From: Chitinophaga skermanii
GTDB taxonomy: Bacteria; Bacteroidota; Bacteroidia; Chitinophagales; Chitinophagaceae
DNA length: 64,000 nt
NCBI RefSeq assembly: GCF_003259335.1
Contig: NZ_QLLL01000005.1
Coordinates: forward strand, 310,001 to 374,000
Reading direction: 5' to 3'
Below the pieces are notes generated by a model. That model made no database searches, was not told where the DNA came from, and was given only the letters and a program-made list of their open reading frames with translations. Of the stretch, positions 53,762 through 59,965 are shown one piece after another; position 1 is the first letter of the stretch, and the number at the start of each line of letters is the position of its first letter. Position numbers and translations under genes: made by a program.

Positions 53762-54412
53762 TTAGGCGTACTTAATGATAATGGTTTCAATCACATTGGC
53801 AGAATCTTCACACTTATCGGTGGCAATTTCCAATGCCTGGTAGATCTCACGCATTTTGATGAGCTCCGCTGCATTGCTCTCAGAATCAAACAAATCAGCA
53901 ATCGCTCTATCGTAAATATCATCAGCGTGGTTCTCTAAACTATTGATTCTCACACATGCATCTGTTATTACGCGCATGTTTTTCATGTTACGTAACTCGT
54001 GAATCGCGTGGTGCAATTCTTCTACACCTGCTAAAATCAATTCAGACAATTTGCGGATACTGTCGTTGATTTCGTGTACTTTATAAATATCAAGTCTTTT
54101 CGCAGAACCGTGGATATAGTCGGCAACATCATCCAAAGTAGCAGCAAGGTAGTGGATGTCTTCACGATCGAAAGGCGTAATGAAGTTCTGACCCAATTCC
54201 ACAAAGATGCGGTGCGTCAAATCATCATTTTTGTGCTCTAAACGCTCAATGAGGTTTACTTTGTCTTTGCGCGTGCTGGCGTCATTGGTGTTTACCAATT
54301 CGTTCAACACCTTACCCATCTCTACCAAGTTGGCTGCCACGTCTTCAAATAAAGAATAAAAAACGCGGTCTTTTGGCATAAATAGCTTAACAATCGAATT
54401 GAAGCCTCCCAT
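53762..54412 (-). CDS. DUF47-family (PhoU-like) regulator of phosphate transport
   Basis: The 216-residue all-helical protein belongs to the DUF47/PhoU-like family: DDLTHRIFVELGQNFITPFDREDIHYLAATLDDVADYI contains the key block FITPFDREDIHYLA (near residues 78-91). The C-terminal half repeats the PhoU three-helix pattern. Such proteins sit beside Pit transporters and are thought to modulate uptake. A minus-strand -7 element TATTTTTG lies at 54442-54449, but there is no -33 TTG. It diverges from the PlcP-like gene across the repeat array at 54487. Confidence 0.92.
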   Translation of the reverse strand: MGGFNSIVKLFMPKDRVFYSLFEDVAANLVEMGKVLNELVNTNDASTRKDKVNLIERLEHKNDDLTHRIFVELGQNFITPFDREDIHYLAATLDDVADYIHGSAKRLDIYKVHEINDSIRKLSELILAGVEELHHAIHELRNMKNMRVITDACVRINSLENHADDIYDRAIADLFDSESNAAELIKMREIYQALEIATDKCEDSANVIETIIIKYA

Positions 54413-54486
54413 ATATAGTGTATTTGTTACAAAATTTGGCGCAAAAATAGGGTCGTTTTCCCAGCGAGCAGTACCCCTGGCCCAGA

Positions 54487-54543
54487 GTTAATAATTCCTT
54501 AACACTGGATTAATATAAAAGTAATATGGCATTTCGTCCTTTG
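54487..54543 (+). promoter_or_regulatory. PHO-box-like array of four 11-bp repeats before the PlcP-like gene
   Basis: Four contiguous units start at 54487, 54498, 54509 and 54520: GTTAATAATTC, CTTAACACTGG, ATTAATATAAA and AGTAATATGGC. TTTG of a -7-like element (GTCCTTTG, 54536-54543) begins 10 bases after the last base, at 54540. There is no TTG at -33. The same layout occurs at 59355-59411 and 59891-59947. Eleven-base spacing of direct half-sites is typical of PhoB/OmpR-family activators. Orientation points at the plus-strand gene; the divergent DUF47-pit operon could also be affected. Confidence 0.72.
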
Positions 54544-54661
54544 TATTCGGAAAATAGCACTTGCCAAACCACCATTTTACTTGCAAAACGTGTACTATAC
54601 TACAATTAGCAAGTAAGGATGGTTTAAAAAGAAGGCAATTTTAGCAGACAATTATACCTAC

Positions 54662-55492
54662 ATGTCACACAAACGACCGCTCGATATCGCCGTTATTTCC
54701 GATGTTCACCTCGGAATTTTCGGCTGCCACGCCAAAGAATTGGTGCAATATCTCGACCAAATCGACCCTAAAATCCTCATTCTCAATGGTGATATTATCG
54801 ATATCTGGCAATTCAGTAAACGATATTTCCCCAAATCACATACCAAGGTCATCCGCCGCATCCTTAAAATGATCGGGAAAGGAACCGAAGTATATTACCT
54901 CACCGGTAACCACGACGAGGCCCTCCGCAAATACGCGGGCTTCGAATTAGGGAATTTTCAAATCGATAATAAGCTGATTTTAGAAGTAGATGGCAAAAGA
55001 CACTGGTTCTTCCATGGCGACGTATACGATGTAACCATGAAGAATTCTAAATGGTTGGCCAAACTTGGAGGGAAAGGGTACGATCTCCTTATTATTATTA
55101 ACAGGTTAGTGAATAACGTGCTAGAAAAGATGGGGAGGGAGAAAATGTCGTTCTCCAAAAAAGTGAAACAAAGTGTAAAACAAGCGGTGAGCTTTATCTC
55201 CGACTTTGAACAAACTGTAGCAGAAATTGCCGCCGACAAATCGTTCGACGTGGTTTGTTGCGGGCATATTCACCAGCCGATTATCAAAAAAATGGAATTC
55301 CAAGGCAAGGAAGTCTTGTATTTGAACTCGGGCGATTGGGTAGAGAGCTTAACCTCTTTGGAATACTACAACGGGGAATGGAATCTTTACCAACATCCGA
55401 ACAGCACACCGCAACCGGCCAACCAAGAAGAGGAAGAAGACGCAGAATTGGATTGGAATACGGCTAAGGTGGTATCATTTATCAATGAATAA
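54662..55492 (+). CDS. PlcP/LpxH-like calcineurin-type metallophosphoesterase
   Basis: The 276-residue cytoplasmic-type enzyme has all metal motifs: D14-V-H16 (SDVHLG), G43-D44 (NGDIIDIW), G82-N-H84-D85, H118-G-D and H202-I-H204 (CGHIHQP). Beyond these it matches, from memory, the PlcP phospholipases C of Sinorhizobium and marine bacteria: SKWLAKLGGKGYD, KVKQSVKQAVSFISDFEQ and YLNSGDWVESLT. PlcP removes phospholipid head groups during phosphate starvation. Database annotation would probably be UDP-2,3-diacylglucosamine diphosphatase, and that remains the alternative. The PHO-box-like array and the divergent phosphate transporter favour PlcP. The predicted leader is about 114 bases. Confidence 0.8.
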   Translation: MSHKRPLDIAVISDVHLGIFGCHAKELVQYLDQIDPKILILNGDIIDIWQFSKRYFPKSHTKVIRRILKMIGKGTEVYYLTGNHDEALRKYAGFELGNFQIDNKLILEVDGKRHWFFHGDVYDVTMKNSKWLAKLGGKGYDLLIIINRLVNNVLEKMGREKMSFSKKVKQSVKQAVSFISDFEQTVAEIAADKSFDVVCCGHIHQPIIKKMEFQGKEVLYLNSGDWVESLTSLEYYNGEWNLYQHPNSTPQPANQEEEEDAELDWNTAKVVSFINE

Positions 55493-55796
55493 TAACGTAT
55501 AAACCTATTAACTGGTGCACTTGTAGAACGGGCTGTGCATAATTGCACAGCTTCGTAGTCGTTAACCCATAACACTGCACCAGGCTTTTCCCTTTTGGGT
55601 AGTTTTTTCTCCTCATCTGAAAATTGACCCGGCTTAATTTTGTTCCACCGGTAAACCATTAATTGTAACTGTATTCGAAAAAATTACCGGCAGCAACGGA
55701 ACGGTTCCCCAAGCTGTTCAATCTAAAATATCGACGTTATTCCCCAAGTGCGCAGCCGTTGCAATGCGTGCGAGGTTCACATTTTTATGTATCTGT
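55493..55796 (+). other. Gap with an inverted repeat and leader of the HmuY-like gene
   Basis: GCTGTGCA (55532-55539) and TGCACAGC (55544-55551) form an 8-bp stem without a U-tract; it may end the PlcP-like transcript. A -7 element TAATTTTG (55635-55642) lacks a -33 TTG and has no repeat array before it. It would give a leader of about 150 bases. Confidence 0.45.
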
Positions 55797-56576
55797 ATGA
55801 AACTTTACCAGTTAATACGCGGTGAACAAGCGGCATGTACCCTTCAGCAATGGTGTGTTTTCAGCTTTTTATTCTGTGGAATCTTATTCACGGCCTGTAG
55901 TAAAAGCGATGACCCCGGCATTGATCCATCACCTACCGACACTATTCCCACGAACACAGGCATGTTCCATAAGCTGATCCGGATCACGAATTATTTGCCC
56001 AATAATAAACCTGCAACCGACGACGATCCTACGGCCAACCTGCCTACAGCATTTTTCTCCCTGGAAGACAGTACCGGTCGCCCGTTGGAATATGCGAAAA
56101 CCAATCGCTGGGATATTTCCTTTTCGGGTTTGTATAACAGCTTGCTTGCGCCCAATAATGGAAAGGAACCGAAAAACCCGGGCTACGGCGGTAATGGTAA
56201 AGGAGGTATTTATTTAATCGCGAAGCCTTTTGAAGAAGTAGTAGATGTACCGGCAGATGAGCTGATGGGGTCCAATAAAAGCTATATGACAGACGAAAGC
56301 GGTGCCTTTGGTTCCGGCATAGGTTGGTATTGTTACGATTGGGCAGGAACAATATACGGCGATGGTTCTTACGATAAACAGCACGTAGCCTACGCTATGA
56401 AGAATAGAACTATTATAGTACGTACGGCAAAAGGGAACTATGCTAAAATAAGGATGATCAGTTTGTATAAAGATGCATTAGACTATGCCCAGATGCTACG
56501 GAAAACGCCACACCCATATTTCACATTTGAATATGTATTGGTGCCGGCCAGTAGTAAGAATTTTGACATTAAATAA
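55797..56576 (+). CDS. HmuY-like lipoprotein (putative heme-binding)
   Basis: The 259-residue protein from the ATG at 55797 has a lipoprotein signal ending FTAC, followed by SKSDDPG, a pattern that resembles the surface-export signal of Bacteroidota lipoproteins. WDISFSGLYNSLL and NYAKIRMISLYKDALDYA are typical of the HmuY fold. HmuY of Porphyromonas takes heme from host proteins and hands it to a TonB receptor. No HmuR-type receptor is adjacent; three lipoprotein genes of unknown role follow instead. Heme binding should not be assumed, since many HmuY relatives bind other ligands. Confidence 0.78.
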   Translation: MKLYQLIRGEQAACTLQQWCVFSFLFCGILFTACSKSDDPGIDPSPTDTIPTNTGMFHKLIRITNYLPNNKPATDDDPTANLPTAFFSLEDSTGRPLEYAKTNRWDISFSGLYNSLLAPNNGKEPKNPGYGGNGKGGIYLIAKPFEEVVDVPADELMGSNKSYMTDESGAFGSGIGWYCYDWAGTIYGDGSYDKQHVAYAMKNRTIIVRTAKGNYAKIRMISLYKDALDYAQMLRKTPHPYFTFEYVLVPASSKNFDIK

Positions 56577-56584
56577 ATCCACGC

Positions 56585-57337
56585 ATGTTGCATTGTAAAA
56601 CCTTCTCTTTGATAACCAATATCTTTTTAAGCTGCTTAGCTGCCACGGGATGCATGTGGATAAGTAGTTGCACCAAAACAGCAACCAATTGGATTGATAA
56701 AACAGCCGATACTGTGTATGATACAGTGGCCACACAATCATCGTCGGCTATCCTGGCATATGGGATTGCCAATATACCCGATGATTCCATCTTTGCTGGA
56801 ATCGATCACCAAAACAAGCTGGTGACCCTGTATTTACCTTATTACAGTACGCGGTACTTTATCGATGAACCTAAGATTGCTATCCCGGCAGGTGCTACAA
56901 TAACGCCCGGCGCAGATTCTTTAATCGATGTATTTGCGAAAACACCTACTGTGTATACCGTAAAAGGGAAAGATGGATCTACCTCGGCTTATACATTACA
57001 CATAGTGGTACAACAGCCGGGTATCACTTTATCGGAATTATCGACCGCCACAACAACACGTACAGTTCGTTCTACAGCAGCGATTACAATAGCAGGAGAT
57101 AATTTTATTCCCGACTTCAGTGCTACGAAAGTATTTATCGTAAACGATGCTGGGTATAGATTGGAGTTAATCCCCAACACGAGCTTTTTTAACACGAGTA
57201 AACAAATTTCCTTACGCGCTATCAAAACTTCTTATCCCGGTATCCTCGATAAAATACCGTGGGGCTTATTCTACGTGGAAATGGAAGCGTATGGGCTGAA
57301 AGCGAAAATGAAATACCCTATCAATATCACGAACTAA
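56585..57337 (+). CDS. Lipoprotein with DUF5018-like and IPT/Ig-like domains (1)
   Basis: The 250-residue protein has a signal with lipobox ISSC (about Cys29). Its first domain has AIPAGATITPGADSL and VYTVKGKDGSTSAYTLHIVVQQP (key part TVKGKDGSTSAYTL), which resembles the DUF5018 sandwich. The second half looks like an IPT/TIG sandwich: AAITIAGDNFIPDFSATKVFI (key part IAGDNFIPD). It lies 8 bases after the HmuY-like gene and is a shorter relative of the protein at 58237. A surface-exposed ligand-binding role is inferred. Confidence 0.7.
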   Translation: MLHCKTFSLITNIFLSCLAATGCMWISSCTKTATNWIDKTADTVYDTVATQSSSAILAYGIANIPDDSIFAGIDHQNKLVTLYLPYYSTRYFIDEPKIAIPAGATITPGADSLIDVFAKTPTVYTVKGKDGSTSAYTLHIVVQQPGITLSELSTATTTRTVRSTAAITIAGDNFIPDFSATKVFIVNDAGYRLELIPNTSFFNTSKQISLRAIKTSYPGILDKIPWGLFYVEMEAYGLKAKMKYPINITN

Positions 57338-57419
57338 ATACGATACATGATACATCTTTTGTAATGCCTATTTCGCGCAAAAGGCTCCGGGCTATTCTTC
57401 ATACTTAAAACTCAAACCC

Positions 57420-58127
57420 ATGAAACTACATGCATTTGTTTTGTTAGTGGCGTTTGCAACGTTGGGTATGGTAGGTTGCCAAAAATCAACTTCCGAACCC
57501 GGGTCAAATGCCGATGTAAATCCCAGTGCTCCACCGCTTACTTGCGAAACATGTACGAGAGCCACTACGCGCACTGTTGTTAGTGACGCCACCTGTCTCT
57601 CTGCTTTCGGAGATTACTGCGCATGGACACCCAAACGCGATACGCTTTGTACAAGCAGCGGCCCCGTACTCCAATTTGAAGGTAATAACCTGTCGTTCAT
57701 TCGACCCGTTACTGCTGGTTGGTACGTTGGGGTAGTTGACTCTACACTGGCATCGACTTGGTGCACGATCAAGGCGAACCTTGAATACAAGGCCAATAAC
57801 CTTGGTACTGATCCGCCAACCTGTTTATATTCTCCTACAGGGAATACCAACGTAGTAGGTATGACAGGCGTTTACAATGACGGTACTTATAGTTATGATT
57901 TCGACTTGGGTTACTATAGCTATAGTTCCCCGGTTGTTACCATCGATAAGTGGATTGTTATTTGGAGTGGTGGTGGTTCTACGTCTACCAACGCGGCGCC
58001 GGCAACAAGGGCGTATTTAATTAAAGTGAGGACCTTCACCTTAAGCACTGCTAGTGCAGGTGCTTGTGGTCCTAGAAGAATCATGAGTGTGAACTATACA
58101 TATGCTTGTATAGCGGATTGTCAATAA
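57420..58127 (+). CDS. Cysteine-rich lipoprotein of unknown function
   Basis: The 235-residue protein has lipobox MVGC (Cys20) followed by QKSTSEPG. The mature part has ten further Cys: CETC, CLSAFGDYC, single Cys in TLCT, TWCT, TCLY and GACG, and a C-terminal CIADC. An even number suggests disulfides, unusual in this otherwise Cys-poor neighbourhood. The rest is Thr/Ser/Gly-rich and beta-like. I recognise no family. It lies between two DUF5018/IPT-like lipoprotein genes, so all four may make one surface complex. Confidence 0.65.
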   Translation: MKLHAFVLLVAFATLGMVGCQKSTSEPGSNADVNPSAPPLTCETCTRATTRTVVSDATCLSAFGDYCAWTPKRDTLCTSSGPVLQFEGNNLSFIRPVTAGWYVGVVDSTLASTWCTIKANLEYKANNLGTDPPTCLYSPTGNTNVVGMTGVYNDGTYSYDFDLGYYSYSSPVVTIDKWIVIWSGGGSTSTNAAPATRAYLIKVRTFTLSTASAGACGPRRIMSVNYTYACIADCQ

Positions 58128-58236
58128 ACCAGTTTTATTCACCAACCTGGTAGCCTAGGCGAGGAAGTAGCGTATTACATTCCTGCATAGCATCTGTGAA
58201 TGTCGGGGTGCAACAGGTGTTGGAAATGCAATTATT

Positions 58237-59235
58237 ATGAAATCAATGAAACGATTAGTAGCAGCTATGAGCTGCGTAATTATTTGTACTGTAATGATGG
58301 TGTCGTGTAAGAAGGAGTATGAGGATAAGTTCAATATAATACCCGGTGATACCGTAATTGTAAAAGATGATCGTATGATCGAAACATTTTCGATCCCGGA
58401 GTTTAGTGCAGATACGGTATTAAAAGCGTCGATTGTAAACGGGGAGATTTTGGTGTATTGGCCTAATTATAAAGCAGTACCCGATTCTATTTCACCCCAA
58501 ATTACCATTCCCAATACCGCCACCATTACACCCGCTAGCGGTACGAAAATCCCGTTTCAGCAAGGAGTTACTTATACCGTAAAAGCACAGTCTGGCAGAA
58601 CATCCGCTTTCAAACTTAGCATCATCTTCCAGCAACCCAATATACTACTCAACTTCTTAACCCTATTCTTATACCAAGTTAATCCCGGTGAAAACACAAT
58701 TAATATACGGGGCGACGGTATCTTACCAGGTACGAACGAAACCAAGGTGTTTCTTATTCACAATACATCGGGCAATACGATAGATGTAACAAAGTATATT
58801 AATAACATTACCACCAATAATATTCGGCTGGCATTAAACGGTTTCGAAACATGGGAAGTGGGCGATTACCAATATAAAATTACCAGTGGTGTGCGTACGG
58901 TTACATCCGGTTATAATAAAGTGCTTTGTATTAGAAAAGAAGCGCAACCCGGTATGGCCGTATATTGGCCGGGTACTGTAACGGCGAAAGTTGGGGATGT
59001 AATTACTATGACGGGCGAAAACATTTCCTTTATTGATAGTATTATGATTTCAAATGGCACAACGGTATATAAAGTACATCATACCGCCACTACAAACGAA
59101 ATCAAGATCACGATAGCCAATGGAACTTCTATTGGTACTTACAAGCAATTGTTCCTCTATAGCCGCGAACGCTATGGTACGGGTAACTATGGGCAACTCA
59201 CCTTTACGGAACCCAATACATTGGAAATAAAATAG
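58237..59235 (+). CDS. Lipoprotein with DUF5018-like and two IPT/Ig-like domains (2)
   Basis: The 332-residue protein has lipobox MVSC followed by KKEYEDK. The first domain (about 45-130) has TIPNTATITPASGTKIPF and YTVKAQSGRTSAFKLSIIFQQP (key part TVKAQSGRTSAF), as in the protein at 56585. Two more sandwich domains follow, with NTINIRGDGILPGTNETKVF and VGDVITMTGENISFIDS (key part GDVITMTGENI). Shared domains and order suggest the two genes come from duplication. It closes the four-lipoprotein run and ends in a terminator at 59273. Confidence 0.72.
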   Translation: MKSMKRLVAAMSCVIICTVMMVSCKKEYEDKFNIIPGDTVIVKDDRMIETFSIPEFSADTVLKASIVNGEILVYWPNYKAVPDSISPQITIPNTATITPASGTKIPFQQGVTYTVKAQSGRTSAFKLSIIFQQPNILLNFLTLFLYQVNPGENTINIRGDGILPGTNETKVFLIHNTSGNTIDVTKYINNITTNNIRLALNGFETWEVGDYQYKITSGVRTVTSGYNKVLCIRKEAQPGMAVYWPGTVTAKVGDVITMTGENISFIDSIMISNGTTVYKVHHTATTNEIKITIANGTSIGTYKQLFLYSRERYGTGNYGQLTFTEPNTLEIK

Positions 59236-59272
59236 CTACCATTTTTTGAAGAGTTAAACACTTTAGCAATCC

Positions 59273-59306
59273 ACAGGCTCCTAAATAATAGGGGCCTGTT
59301 TGTTTA
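59273..59306 (+). terminator. Terminator of the lipoprotein run
   Basis: ACAGGCTCCTA (59273-59283) pairs with TAGGGGCCTGT (59289-59299) with one wobble, followed by TTGTTTA. Confidence 0.75.
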
Positions 59307-59317
59307 TATTAATAGTC

Positions 59318-59411
59318 ATTAAAGGAATGTTAAAATGCTTTATTTCAGCATGTTGTTTACATAAACATAACATCACATTAATATTTGCGTAATGTAATGC
59401 CCGTAAGTTTG
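59318..59411 (+). promoter_or_regulatory. PHO-box-like array and -7 element before the small unknown gene
   Basis: Four in-phase units start at 59355, 59366, 59377 and 59388: GTTTACATAAA, CATAACATCAC, ATTAATATTTG and CGTAATGTAAT. TTTG of the -7 element TAAGTTTG (59404-59411) begins at 59408, 10 bases after the last unit. Two further unit-like copies, ATTAAAGGAAT and GTTAAAATGCT, lie at 59318-59339 out of phase. No TTG occurs at -33. The first two proximal units are weaker than in the other arrays, but the -7 element is a full match. Confidence 0.65.
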
Positions 59412-59429
59412 TACCGTATAACTATATTA

Positions 59430-59834
59430 ATGAAAATACTGAAGTTACATCCATTAATGACGATTTCTTTGCTACAAATGCAGTTTCAGCGTTTGTTGCA
59501 TTGCAACGTGGCCGTGTATGCACGGTATTCGCTCGCTAATTCGCATGATACGTTGAAAGAAGTGGGTTTGTTAGAATTAGAATTGATCGAACATCCGATC
59601 GATGAAACACTCAGTGTGCGTGAATTCGAAGAAGAACTGGAAGAAAAATACAACTGTACATTGGAGTTGTGTGATAAAAACTGGAAACCTTTTACGAACA
59701 AAAGCCTACGATTGTTCCAATTACTCGCTGTTAACAATACCCGCGAAGAAGATTATAACCGGTCATTAGAATTTCCGTACGATCTTTTCATGCGTAATTT
59801 CCCACATGGCTCACAGGCTAATCCTGCTATTTAA
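59430..59834 (+). CDS. Small protein of unknown function, probably PHO-array controlled
   Basis: A 134-residue protein, ATG at 59430; this start fits a transcription start near 59416, whereas the in-frame ATG at 59397 would lie upstream of it. The N-terminal part is basic and hydrophobic (about 1-35). The centre is acidic: VGLLELELIEHPIDETLSV and REFEEELEEKYNCTLELCDKNW (key part EFEEELEEKYNC). I see no signal peptide and no family I recognise. The array upstream links it to the PlcP-like and TonB receptor genes; a role in the phosphate response is a guess. Confidence 0.65.
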   Translation: MKILKLHPLMTISLLQMQFQRLLHCNVAVYARYSLANSHDTLKEVGLLELELIEHPIDETLSVREFEEELEEKYNCTLELCDKNWKPFTNKSLRLFQLLAVNNTREEDYNRSLEFPYDLFMRNFPHGSQANPAI

Positions 59835-59861
59835 TTGACAAACAGAAGCGAAGTGTTCATT

Positions 59862-59947
59862 GTTAACGATTCTTTAATGATTCCTTAACAATTAACATCC
59901 TGGTAATATTGCGTTAACAGTGCGGTAATAGCAGGCGTATAGTTTTG
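59862..59947 (+). promoter_or_regulatory. Double PHO-box-like array and -7 element before the last TonB receptor
   Basis: Three units start at 59862 (GTTAACGATTC), 59873 (TTTAATGATTC) and 59884 (CTTAACAATTA). A second array of four starts at 59891: ATTAACATCCT, GGTAATATTGC, GTTAACAGTGC and GGTAATAGCAG, ending at 59934. TTTG of the -7 element TAGTTTTG (59940-59947) begins 10 bases later. There is no -33 TTG. The two sets overlap by 4 bases and are out of phase. This is the strongest array in the window. Confidence 0.78.
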
Positions 59948-59965
59948 CAGTCAAATAAAAGGAAC

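Noticed and set aside
54442..54449. Array at 54487 as the core activator site of the DUF47-pit promoter
   Set aside because: The spacing to the only minus-strand -7 match is 38 bases, against 10 bases in the three plus-strand cases, so it is not the primary reading.
59945..59965. TTG at 59945 as start of the last TonB receptor
   Set aside because: It lies within the predicted -7 element, upstream of the expected transcript start; GTG at 59966 has a ribosome site and leads directly into a signal peptide.
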